Assembly: GCF_036322805.1 (NCBI RefSeq)
Contig: NZ_AP027272.1
Coordinates: 3,906,001-3,970,000 of the forward strand
Reading direction: 5' to 3'
From: Planctobacterium marinum
Lineage (GTDB): Bacteria; Pseudomonadota; Gammaproteobacteria; Enterobacterales; Alteromonadaceae
DNA: 64,000 nucleotides
Part shown: piece by piece, positions 56,526-64,000 of the stretch
Layout: each line of letters begins with the position of its first letter
Position numbering within the stretch: position 1 is the stretch's first letter
Notes under the pieces: model-generated
Told to the model about the DNA's origin: nothing
What the model saw: the letters and a program-made list of their open reading frames with translations, nothing else
Databases searched by the model: none
Program-made: the position numbers and the translations under genes

Positions 56526-57788
56526 TTAGGTTACATTATTTGGTTCAGGTTCAGGGACAGAACTTTGGGCTTCGGGTAGACTACTCAACAACCTCTGATT
56601 AAACTCCTGAAAACGATTAAACGCTTCAAGTAACTCTGGTGTTTTTATATTCTCAACTTCGCTGATAAGACCATTCACGAGTTCATCAAAGGTATTACGT
56701 TGGCCAAAGATTTGATCGTTTTTACCGATGGAGTCCAACAAATTATCCAGATATTCAGAGATAGTTTTGATCGGTGGTCTTTCGGTTTTCTCTGCTTCAC
56801 TCTCATTATAATTGGAAACCTGCTCGTAACGCTGCACGGTTTCCAACTGCTCACTCTTGGATAGCTCCAAAGCAAATGCTGTAATTTGCGAGTCTTCCAG
56901 CCCTATGTCGCTTGCCTGCTGATAAGCTTTCTCGATGTCACCATTAAAAAACTCATCAACAACTCCGGACGTTTGCTCCACAAACTTGGCGATATCTTCC
57001 AACTCTTGGGCGCTTAAGTCGCCTTTTACCGAAAAACTAAATCGCTCACTTTGGAAAAACTCATAGGATTCTCTGTATCCAGCCGCGACTTCGACAGTTC
57101 CACCTTCGGATGTCTGCTGGCTAGCGTACACTTCTTGTTGGGCTCTAAAACGCTGAATAGATTCGAAAGAAATAGTAACCTCATCGCCTTCAGCCGTTCT
57201 CAGTTTCAGTTCGCTACTCTCTTCCTGAGTCCCAGCGACACCCAAGCTTGCGCCGACAGCTTCAGATTCAGGTTTACCAAAGTACTCTTCTTTGAGCTCA
57301 TCTAAGCCTTTAGTAATAGCTTTAAGACTATTAGTGATCCCCTCATCTAACTCTTCATTCATAAATGCTGCAAGATCTTTGCGTGCCAAGGAAATCCCCT
57401 TCTCAACACCTTTGCGAGCCTGCTCAAACATTTCAGTGAGTTTTTCATCATCAGCGCCATTTTGCTTTGCTAACTTCAACGCGCCACCAATGAAGGTGAG
57501 AACATTCTCAGCCACTTCTTCAAAGTCAAATGGTTGATTTTTGGGTTTGGGTTTTAAGTCCGCCAATAATTCTGCTTGACCGGAAAACATCACATTCTGG
57601 TCGAAACTAGATTGCAGAATACGAGCGGCAGCAACAGACTTGGCATTGCTACTCAGCGACACCTGTTCGTCTACCATTGCCTTTAAAGCCTGATTGTCCC
57701 CTGCCGTAGCTAGTTTATCAGGCGTTACCTTTTTACCCTCCACTTGCGCTTTTTCGGCACCTGTGGATTTGATATCACCTAAGTTCAT
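56526..57788 (-). CDS. DUF5610-like domain hypothetical protein
   Basis: From the ATG at 57788, with GAGGAAA 7 nt before it, the protein has 420 residues; the longer frame adds 8. It has no signal peptide and is helical, highly charged and Glu-rich. Residues about 80-175 (FEEVAENVLTFIGGALKLAK, KGVEKGISLARKDLAAFMNE) match the DUF5610 pattern as I recall it. A middle strand region LRTAEGDEVTISFESI follows. Function unknown. It converges on the RRM gene. Confidence 0.65.
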   Translation of the reverse strand: MNLGDIKSTGAEKAQVEGKKVTPDKLATAGDNQALKAMVDEQVSLSSNAKSVAAARILQSSFDQNVMFSGQAELLADLKPKPKNQPFDFEEVAENVLTFIGGALKLAKQNGADDEKLTEMFEQARKGVEKGISLARKDLAAFMNEELDEGITNSLKAITKGLDELKEEYFGKPESEAVGASLGVAGTQEESSELKLRTAEGDEVTISFESIQRFRAQQEVYASQQTSEGGTVEVAAGYRESYEFFQSERFSFSVKGDLSAQELEDIAKFVEQTSGVVDEFFNGDIEKAYQQASDIGLEDSQITAFALELSKSEQLETVQRYEQVSNYNESEAEKTERPPIKTISEYLDNLLDSIGKNDQIFGQRNTFDELVNGLISEVENIKTPELLEAFNRFQEFNQRLLSSLPEAQSSVPEPEPNNVT

Positions 57789-57953
57789 GACACTTTCCTC
57801 AATTAACCTCATCCATGTTATCGACCCCGACAGTACAGATTTTAGTCTCTATTACAGATAAAGTCAGGGATGCACTGATTTTCAGCCAGTTTATGGTATT
57901 ATTCGCGATTGCTTAAACCTTCTAACCAACCTAATTTTGGTGACCACCGCACT

Positions 57954-59054
57954 ATGCAAAACTTCTCCAGTGACCCTGAGCAATATCAGGTACAACTCAA
58001 CGAAAAGCACGAACGATTAACAACACTTTTCCAACCATACTATCGCGATGAATTGGAGGTATACCCTTCTCCACCAAAAAATTACCGTTCCAGGGCGGAG
58101 TTTAGAGTGTGGCATGAAGGCGATGAGCTATACCACATAATGTTTAACAAAGAGAGCAAAGAGAAGTACCGCGTGGACCAATTTCCGGTGGCAATAGAAA
58201 CCATTAACGAACTTATGGCTCTGCTGCTTTCTCATATAAAAGATAAGCCGGTTCTACGCCGCAAGTTGTTCCAAATAGATTATTTAAGTGGGCTAAGTGG
58301 CGAGACTGTTATTTCATTGCTTTACCACCGTCAATTGGATGCAGAGTGGGAAGCCGCCATTTCTGATTTAAAAGAGAAGCTTGGAACCACTCATAAAGTC
58401 CATTTTGTCGGACGAGCCAGAAAGCAAAAGGTAGTAAAAGAGCAGGATTACATCACCGAGACCCTCTCCGTGCATAATCAGGAATACCATTTTATGCACA
58501 TTGAAAACAGTTTCACTCAGCCAAACCCATACGTTAATCAGGCCATGATTGAATGGTGTCTCGACAATACCAAAAAAAATAAGGAAAGTGACCTCCTTGA
58601 GTTTTATTGTGGCGCCGGCAACTTCTCTATTCCACTGGCGCAAAACTTTCGCAAAGTGGTGGGAACTGAAATATCCCGCACTTCGGTAATGGCCGCGAAC
58701 CACAACATTAAACTAAACAAGCTGGATAATGTGTTTGTTGCCCGAATGTCCAGTGAGGAATTTACCGAATACTACAAAAACGGGGGCAATAAAAAGCGCC
58801 TTGAAGGTGCGGGACTTGACGAGCTCGATATATCAACGGTTTTGGTGGATCCTCCCCGAGCCGGAGTTGATCCCGAAACCATAGAGTTGATAAGGGATTA
58901 TAATGAAATTATTTATATATCCTGTAACCCGGAAACATTGATAGATAATATAGCCAGCCTCAACAGTAGCCATGATGTCGCTAAAGTAGCACTATTCGAT
59001 CAGTTTCCTTATACCCATCACATCGAAACAGGCGTGATTTTAAGAAAAAGGTAG
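57954..59054 (+). CDS. trmA: tRNA (uracil-5-)-methyltransferase TrmA
   Basis: The ATG at 57954 gives 366 residues, the same length as E. coli TrmA. It shows YRSRAEFRVWHEGDELYHI, VENSF-like IENSFTQPN, SAM-binding LLEFYCGAGNFSIPLAQNF, VDPPRAGVDPE, the catalytic Cys in ISCNPETL and the terminal FDQFPYTHHIETGVI. It makes 5-methyluridine at tRNA position 54. It is convergent with fabR (4 bp between stops, within a GGGCG/CGCCC hairpin). Confidence 0.97.
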   Translation: MQNFSSDPEQYQVQLNEKHERLTTLFQPYYRDELEVYPSPPKNYRSRAEFRVWHEGDELYHIMFNKESKEKYRVDQFPVAIETINELMALLLSHIKDKPVLRRKLFQIDYLSGLSGETVISLLYHRQLDAEWEAAISDLKEKLGTTHKVHFVGRARKQKVVKEQDYITETLSVHNQEYHFMHIENSFTQPNPYVNQAMIEWCLDNTKKNKESDLLEFYCGAGNFSIPLAQNFRKVVGTEISRTSVMAANHNIKLNKLDNVFVARMSSEEFTEYYKNGGNKKRLEGAGLDELDISTVLVDPPRAGVDPETIELIRDYNEIIYISCNPETLIDNIASLNSSHDVAKVALFDQFPYTHHIETGVILRKR

Positions 59055-59058
59055 GGCG

Positions 59059-59736
59059 CTACACGCCCTCTTCCTCGGAAGTATTGTCGGAACGAGAAAA
59101 GCGTAATGCCCCGATAGCGATAAAGCGCAATTGTTTTTCCACTCGCTGGGCAAGCATTTGCATTTGTTCCGGCGAGGCATCAATCGCATCCGCTCCTGCG
59201 CTAAACACGATCCGCACCATTGCTTCTGCTTGCAAGCCGGACATTTCACGACTCATTTTAGTAGTTTCCACCGTGTAATCTGTAAGCTCGTCAACAAAAT
59301 GACTTATCTCTCTTTGCACCGCAGCCCTGAATGCCTGTGATGTGCCTGTATGTTCACGTAATAACAAGCGAAAAACATTACTATTAGCAGAGACGTATTC
59401 CATAAAAGTACTCACGGAAGTATGGATTACACTGCCACCAGACTCGATACGGATGCGTGCTTGACGCATCAACTGCCTCAGTGCCAGGCCTGCTTCATCT
59501 ACAAGGGTCAATCCTAGCTCATCAATGTCAGTGAAATGCCGGTAAAAAGAGGTCGGAGCAATACCGGCTTTGCGAGCCACTTCCCGCAAGGAAATACTAG
59601 ACAGGCCTCTCTGCTCATCCAATATAGAAAAGGCAGCATCAATTATCGACCTACGAGTTTTTAGTTTTTGTTCCTTTCGATTCAAATATCTTCCCCTGCT
59701 TGAATCAAATGTTTGTTTTCGGTTACAGGTTGCCAA
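59059..59736 (-). CDS. fabR: TetR-family repressor FabR
   Basis: The protein closely follows FabR: a [19 protein letters not shown]...[22 protein letters not shown] (about 28-68), [54 protein letters not shown] and [17 protein letters not shown]. FabR senses the acyl-ACP/acyl-CoA pool and represses unsaturated fatty acid genes. The first start is a TTG at 59736; a later one near residue 18 would give a more typical length. Its gene diverges from the desaturase, and a FabR-type palindrome sits between them. Confidence 0.93.
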   Translation of the reverse strand: MATCNRKQTFDSSRGRYLNRKEQKLKTRRSIIDAAFSILDEQRGLSSISLREVARKAGIAPTSFYRHFTDIDELGLTLVDEAGLALRQLMRQARIRIESGGSVIHTSVSTFMEYVSANSNVFRLLLREHTGTSQAFRAAVQREISHFVDELTDYTVETTKMSREMSGLQAEAMVRIVFSAGADAIDASPEQMQMLAQRVEKQLRFIAIGALRFSRSDNTSEEEGV

Positions 59737-59759
59737 TCATAATTGAAGGCACTAAAATT

Positions 59760-59777
59760 AGCGAACACTTGTAAGCT
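59760..59777. promoter_or_regulatory. candidate FabR operator
   Basis: AGCGAACACTTGTAAGCT is an 18-bp near-palindrome matching the FabR site pattern AGCGTACA-NN-TGTACGCT as known from fabA/fabB. It lies 11 bp before the desaturase start codon and 23 bp upstream of the fabR frame. Confidence 0.75.
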
Positions 59778-59788
59778 TAAATATTCCG

Positions 59789-60925
59789 ATGACCAAACCA
59801 CGCCTTTTAATTGTTAACGTTTTATTCTTTCTTTTTACCACTGCTGTCGCTGTATTTGCAGTGCCTATTGAAGCAGTCATCAATGGCCTGGACTGGGCTG
59901 AAATCATTGCATGTATTGTATTTATCTGGATGTCTGGGATGTCTATCACCGCCGGATATCATCGATTATGGTCGCACAAAGCCTACGAAGCACATGCTGT
60001 TATTCGCATACTCTTCGCTATTTTTGGCGCCATGGCGGTACAACGCAGTATTTTACATTGGAGTTCAGATCACCGAATTCACCACAAGCACGTAGATGAT
60101 AACGAAAGGGATCCTTACTCCGCCAGAAAAGGATTTTGGTTTTCGCATCTGGGTTGGATGCTCAGAGATTATAAAACCAATCCCTTTGTAGATTATGCCA
60201 ACTGCCGTGACTTACAAAAAGACAAAGTTGTGATGTGGCAACATAAACACTACGGAAAAATTTCAATTGCAGCCAATATCGGTATCCCTGCGTTACTGGG
60301 ATGGCTCAACGGTGATGTATTAGGCATGTTACTGTGGGCCGGAGTATTACGCTTAGTGGTTGTGCACCACGTAACTTTTTTCATTAACTCACTGGCGCAT
60401 TTGTGGGGACGTCAACCTTACACAGATAAAAATACGGCAAAAGATAATGATATTTTGGCCTTCTTCACTTTTGGTGAGGGTTACCACAATTTTCATCACA
60501 TTTTCGAATACGACTATCGCAATGGCATCCGTTGGTGGCAGTTTGATCCCACTAAATGGTTAATCAGTGGCTTGTCCTGGTTAAAACTTACCTATAATTT
60601 GCGTCGGTGCCCGGAAGAGCGCATCGAAAAGGCACGACTAGCGATGCAATTACAGTATGCCACTGAAAAGGCTCTCAGCCTTGGACACCCAAACAAAGAA
60701 GAAATTCTGGCCAAGCTCCAGATCGAATACGACGCATTGGTTGTGAAAATGACAGAGTTTTATCAAGCCCGTAAAAGATTAATGGAAATAAAGAAACGCG
60801 CGCTCATTCAGTCCTACGAAGGACTGGAGATCCGCTATAAGTACAAGGAATTAAAAGCGTCTCTGGCAGTGCAGCGAAACAAATGGTTGGATTTGAGTAG
60901 AATGCCTTTGCAGTACGCTTGCTAA
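59789..60925 (+). CDS. delta-9 acyl-CoA/acyl-lipid desaturase
   Basis: The 378-residue membrane protein has the stearoyl-CoA-desaturase histidine boxes HRLWSHKAY (about 56-64), HRIHHKHVDD (about 93-102) and GYHNFHHIF (about 230-238), with four membrane helices. A C-terminal extension of about 90 residues is charged and helical. It introduces a cis-9 double bond aerobically. Its promoter region holds a FabR-type operator, so transcription is likely repressed when unsaturated acyl chains are plentiful. The next gene on the same strand is sthA, 105 bp away. Confidence 0.93.
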   Translation: MTKPRLLIVNVLFFLFTTAVAVFAVPIEAVINGLDWAEIIACIVFIWMSGMSITAGYHRLWSHKAYEAHAVIRILFAIFGAMAVQRSILHWSSDHRIHHKHVDDNERDPYSARKGFWFSHLGWMLRDYKTNPFVDYANCRDLQKDKVVMWQHKHYGKISIAANIGIPALLGWLNGDVLGMLLWAGVLRLVVVHHVTFFINSLAHLWGRQPYTDKNTAKDNDILAFFTFGEGYHNFHHIFEYDYRNGIRWWQFDPTKWLISGLSWLKLTYNLRRCPEERIEKARLAMQLQYATEKALSLGHPNKEEILAKLQIEYDALVVKMTEFYQARKRLMEIKKRALIQSYEGLEIRYKYKELKASLAVQRNKWLDLSRMPLQYAC

Positions 60926-61030
60926 TCGGGCCTCGAACCTAAAATCAGCACTCACTGTTCAGACTAAACAGTTTCACAATTGCAGTTACCTGGCTATTAT
61001 TCTCCTTAAGCGTTTGAATTGGAGACAAAA

Positions 61031-62467
61031 ATGGCTAAAAGAGCGAGTCGTAAACGGGTAACTGCAAAACCAAAATATCAATTTGACGCTATCGTTATTG
61101 GTAGCGGTCCCGGGGGCGAAGGTGTCGCCATGCAGCTGGCCAAGGCCGGCAAAAAAGTTGCAATCGTTGAGAAATATGAATTGGTTGGCGGTGGTTGCAC
61201 TCACTGGGGAACGATTCCCTCAAAAGCATTAAGGCACTCTGTAAGCCGTTTAATCGAATACAATAGTAATCCACTATTCAACGACAGTGAAAAAGCGCAT
61301 CACTTAACTTTCGAGCAAATTCTTAGCCACGCCTCCTCGGTTATTCGCAAACAAACCCAATTACGCAGAGGTTTTTACGAGCGCAATCGCGTCACCGTTT
61401 TACATGGTGAGGCTTCCTTTGTTGATGAGCATACCTTAAAAATCAACCACCCAGATGGCTCTGTTGAAACTCTAACAGCAGAACAATTCGCTATTGCTAC
61501 CGGCTCAAGGCCTTACACTCCTAAAGACGTCGATTTCAATCATCCCAGGGTTTATAACAGCGATACTATACTGTCGCTTAATCACGACCCTAAAAGTATT
61601 ATCATCTACGGTGCAGGTGTTATCGGCACTGAATATGCCAGTATATTTCGCGGTATGGATGTGAAAGTAGACCTGGTCAACATGCGTGAGAGACTACTCT
61701 CTTTCCTTGATGCAGAAATATCGGACGCCATCAGTTATCACCTGTGGAACAGTGGTATTGTTATACGTCATAACGAACAGTATGAATCCATCGAAGGCAG
61801 AGACGATGGGGTAGTTCTGAATTTGCAATCGGGTAAGAAGATGAAAGCCGACTGTTTGCTATTTGCCAATGGTCGTACGGGCAATACTGATATGCTTAAC
61901 TTGTCAGCTGTTGGCCTTGAAGCTGATGGTCGAGGACAGTTACGAGTAGATGCTAATTACAAAACCTCTATAGACAACATCTACGCTGTCGGAGATGTTA
62001 TAGGTTATCCAAGTCTTGCTTCTGCGGCATATAATCAAGGGCGTTTCGCTGGCGAGGCGATGCTTCAAGGTGAAAGTCACTCAACGCTGGTTGAAGATAT
62101 CCCCACGGGTATTTACACCATTCCGGAAATTAGTTCTGTCGGCAAAACCGAGCAAGAGTTGACCGCACAAAAAGTTCCTTATGAAGTAGGCAGAGCACAG
62201 TTTAAGCATCTGGCAAGAGCGCAAATCGCTCACAGTTTAGTTGGCGGATTAAAAATCATTTTTCACCGGGAAACTAAAGAAGTATTGGGAATACATTGTT
62301 TTGGGGAACGTGCTTCCGAAATCGTGCATATAGGACAGGCAATTATGCAGCAAGGAGGCAGTGCTAACAGTATTGATTACTTTGTTAACACTACCTTTAA
62401 TTACCCCACCATGGCTGAGGCCTACAGGGTAGCTGCCATCAACGGCTTAAACCGTTTATTTACTTAA
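61031..62467 (+). CDS. sthA: soluble pyridine nucleotide transhydrogenase SthA
   Basis: Starting at ATG 61031 (GGAGAC 4 nt before) gives 478 residues; an in-frame TTG at 61019 is less likely. It has the FAD motif [20 protein letters not shown], the SthA form of the active-site region [19 protein letters not shown] (one Cys, no redox disulfide), [18 protein letters not shown] for NAD(P) and [16 protein letters not shown] at the end. It transfers hydride between NADPH and NAD+. The trmA-fabR-desaturase-sthA order echoes that in E. coli. Confidence 0.96.
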   Translation: MAKRASRKRVTAKPKYQFDAIVIGSGPGGEGVAMQLAKAGKKVAIVEKYELVGGGCTHWGTIPSKALRHSVSRLIEYNSNPLFNDSEKAHHLTFEQILSHASSVIRKQTQLRRGFYERNRVTVLHGEASFVDEHTLKINHPDGSVETLTAEQFAIATGSRPYTPKDVDFNHPRVYNSDTILSLNHDPKSIIIYGAGVIGTEYASIFRGMDVKVDLVNMRERLLSFLDAEISDAISYHLWNSGIVIRHNEQYESIEGRDDGVVLNLQSGKKMKADCLLFANGRTGNTDMLNLSAVGLEADGRGQLRVDANYKTSIDNIYAVGDVIGYPSLASAAYNQGRFAGEAMLQGESHSTLVEDIPTGIYTIPEISSVGKTEQELTAQKVPYEVGRAQFKHLARAQIAHSLVGGLKIIFHRETKEVLGIHCFGERASEIVHIGQAIMQQGGSANSIDYFVNTTFNYPTMAEAYRVAAINGLNRLFT

Positions 62468-62802
62468 TAGTAAGCGTCTTTGCTTTGCTCTGTGTCAAGC
62501 TTGGCCAGAGCACCGCTGCTTGCTTCGTCATCATGAGCGATGATATGAATTTCCATGAGTTCCGGGTAAAACTTCATAGTCGCCATTGCGTTACCGCCTA
62601 GATCTCCAATTTGCATCTGGAAATCAGACTGAAATTCTTTAAATTTAACATTGCTTTCAATAGTTTGAGACAAGCACTCAGCATTTAAGCTTAGTTCTGT
62701 CGAGTCAACGCACTTGAACAAGTTATTTTTATCCTGGACAGACTCGGCAAAAGACATTGTACTTACTAAGGTTGATACCAAAAACAAAACTGATTTACGC
62801 AC
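62464..62802 (-). CDS. small secreted hypothetical protein
   Basis: I choose a GTG start at 62802, preceded by GGAGG 5 nt away, giving 112 residues with a signal peptide ([18 protein letters not shown]). The mature part has two Cys (FKCVDS, AECLSQ) and [20 protein letters not shown]. No family was recognised. Its stop overlaps that of sthA by 4 nt on the other strand. Confidence 0.6.
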   Translation of the reverse strand: MRKSVLFLVSTLVSTMSFAESVQDKNNLFKCVDSTELSLNAECLSQTIESNVKFKEFQSDFQMQIGDLGGNAMATMKFYPELMEIHIIAHDDEASSGALAKLDTEQSKDAYY

Positions 62803-62890
62803 CTTTACCTCCAAATAAGAGCCAATCACATTATTAACATAGCACAATTAATTACCAATGTAACCATTTTCGATTATATTCTTTTTTTGT

Positions 62891-63460
62891 ATGAAAAATT
62901 TAATTCAAATTATAAGCAAATGCGACCTGTGCAAAGCTTCATTGCCACAGTCTCCCAAGCCGATATTACAGCTAGGGAAAAGTGCAAAAATCATTGTTAT
63001 AGGTCAGGCTCCAGGAAGATTAGCTCATGAAACGGGTAAGCCCTGGAACGACAAATCAGGAGAGCGATTGAGAAGATGGCTAAATCTAACGAAAAATGTA
63101 TTTTACGACTCAGAGCAGGTTGCTTTAATACCTATGGGCTTTTGCTTTCCGGGCTCGGGGAAAAGTGGTGACTTGCCACCAAAAAAAGAATGCGCTCCTT
63201 TTTGGCACCCCAAAATCTTAACAACACTACCTGTTCACATTCCGAAGTTACTGGTAGGGAGTCACGCACAACAATACTACCTCAATGACAAGCTTTCGTT
63301 GACTGACCGCTGTCGCCAATGGCAACACTACACACCAGATTATCTGCCACTACCTCATCCATCGCCCAGAAATAATATCTGGATAAAGAAAAACCCCTGG
63401 TTTGAAGCAGAGGTTTTGCCTGAATATCAAAAGCTAGTGGGCAATGCTTTATCAGTCTGA
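62891..63460 (+). CDS. uracil-DNA glycosylase superfamily protein
   Basis: The 189-residue protein has the UDG-fold motif GQAPGRLAHETGKPWNDKSG (38-57, motif A-like) and a C-terminal LPLPHPSPRNNIW (about 152-164) matching the family's HPSP motif. This short form, starting CDLCKASLPQ, resembles the family-4-like/UdgX-related group found widely; it lacks the full 4Fe-4S Cys set, only two Cys being near the N terminus. Its last 9 bp overlap the EAL gene on the other strand. Confidence 0.8.
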   Translation: MKNLIQIISKCDLCKASLPQSPKPILQLGKSAKIIVIGQAPGRLAHETGKPWNDKSGERLRRWLNLTKNVFYDSEQVALIPMGFCFPGSGKSGDLPPKKECAPFWHPKILTTLPVHIPKLLVGSHAQQYYLNDKLSLTDRCRQWQHYTPDYLPLPHPSPRNNIWIKKNPWFEAEVLPEYQKLVGNALSV

Positions 63461-64000
63461 AGGCGACTCCGAGGAGTCATGTTTCGCCAGGAATTCGATA
63501 AGTTCGTCATAAGGCATAGGTTTAGCAAATAGATAGCCCTGAGCTTCATCACAGCCGAGATCCAACATGTACTTGGCTTGTTCGCGTTTTTCCACCCCTT
63601 CAGCAATCGTTTTTAAGCCCAGTTTCTGCCCCAGGGTAACGATAGTTTCAGCAATAAAGGCTTGTTTACCTGGTTCAACCTCTTTAACAAAGGCACGATC
63701 AACTTTAAGACGATCTAATGGTAATTGTTGCAGATAGCTCATAGATGAGAAGCCTGTTCCAAAATCATCAATGGCAATCTGCACACCACTACTTTTAAGA
63801 TCTTTTAATGACTCGACAACAATTTGCGGGTCGTCCATAACCAAGCTTTCTGTTATCTCCAACTCAAGATTTTTCGGCTTAATTTCCAGTTTATTTAAGG
63901 TGTCCTTGATAAGAGGCACAAAACGAGGATCTCTAAACTGCGGCATTGAGATATTCACCGCGACCCTTAAGTCCTTGTAACCTAAACCTTCGAGCGCTTT
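63452..64000 (-). CDS. EAL-domain c-di-GMP phosphodiesterase (partial, runs off right edge)
   Basis: The C-terminal 183 residues are present and the frame is open to base 64000 (KALEGLGYKDLRVAVNISMP at the edge), so the EAL start motif lies outside. Visible are the metal-binding Glu in LELEITESLVMDD, the paired Asp in IAIDDFGTGFSS, LDRLKVDRAF with the catalytic Lys/Asp, TIAEGVEKREQ and the closing DEAQGYLFAKPMPYDEL. These are the residues of an active EAL enzyme. Any N-terminal sensor or GGDEF domain is beyond the window. Confidence 0.92.
   Translation of the reverse strand, partial: KALEGLGYKDLRVAVNISMPQFRDPRFVPLIKDTLNKLEIKPKNLELEITESLVMDDPQIVVESLKDLKSSGVQIAIDDFGTGFSSMSYLQQLPLDRLKVDRAFVKEVEPGKQAFIAETIVTLGQKLGLKTIAEGVEKREQAKYMLDLGCDEAQGYLFAKPMPYDELIEFLAKHDSSESPSD

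Overview
The window looks like chromosome of a marine gammaproteobacterium of the Alteromonadales (Alteromonas/Aestuariibacter-like). This is inferred from recognisable proteins and gene order: MinCDE, a trmA-fabR-desaturase-sthA neighbourhood recalling the enterobacterial sthA-fabR-trmA cluster, an rRNA operon with Ile and Ala tRNAs in the spacer, a stand-alone EF-G, tandem PhoA-type phosphatases and many c-di-GMP proteins. No plasmid, prophage or transposase gene was recognised.

Layout. 1-4109 (minus): a giant repeat-rich DUF4347 surface protein that runs off the left edge and is split by a one-base frameshift in a six-base G/C run. 4408-14135: an AT-rich accessory island with a phage-tail-collar (MdpB-like) protein, two sulfotransferases, three paralogous PRMT-like methyltransferases, two different Fe(II)/2-oxoglutarate oxygenases, a formyltransferase and an HEAGH protein. 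This is the best candidate for an undescribed system, perhaps covalent modification of a surface or appendage protein. 14289-17358: a c-di-GMP module (GGDEF, HD-GYP, kinase-less HisKA-REC). 17966-22355: two tandem alkaline phosphatases and a His-tailed periplasmic protein. 22475-30072: desaturase, MinCDE, SPOR-like lipoprotein, DMT transporter, animal-type haem peroxidase, MBL-fold protein. 30309-49070: housekeeping and accessory genes (EF-G, substrate-binding proteins, membrane proteins, Tas-like reductase, YajG, CNNM/CBS protein, PadR plus membrane partner, amidase, enoyl reductase, PhoD phosphatase, TerB, NagX-like acyltransferase). 49071-50049: a noncoding patchwork of REP-like elements, a 68-nt perfect repeat and two remnants of the 5S 3' end. 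50050-55380 (minus): the 16S-Ile-Ala-23S-5S operon with two strong promoters at 55512-55701. 55949-64000: membrane-anchored RRM protein, DUF5610 protein, TrmA, FabR, a delta-9 desaturase with a FabR-type operator, SthA, a small secreted protein, a UDG-family protein and a partial EAL protein.

Working together: FabR, its operator and the desaturase form a membrane-fluidity circuit beside SthA, which balances NADPH. The GGDEF, HD-GYP and EAL proteins would set c-di-GMP. Three phosphatase genes (two PhoA-type, one PhoD-type) point to scavenging of organic phosphate. Functions come from motifs read by eye in the translated sequence; no database search was possible.
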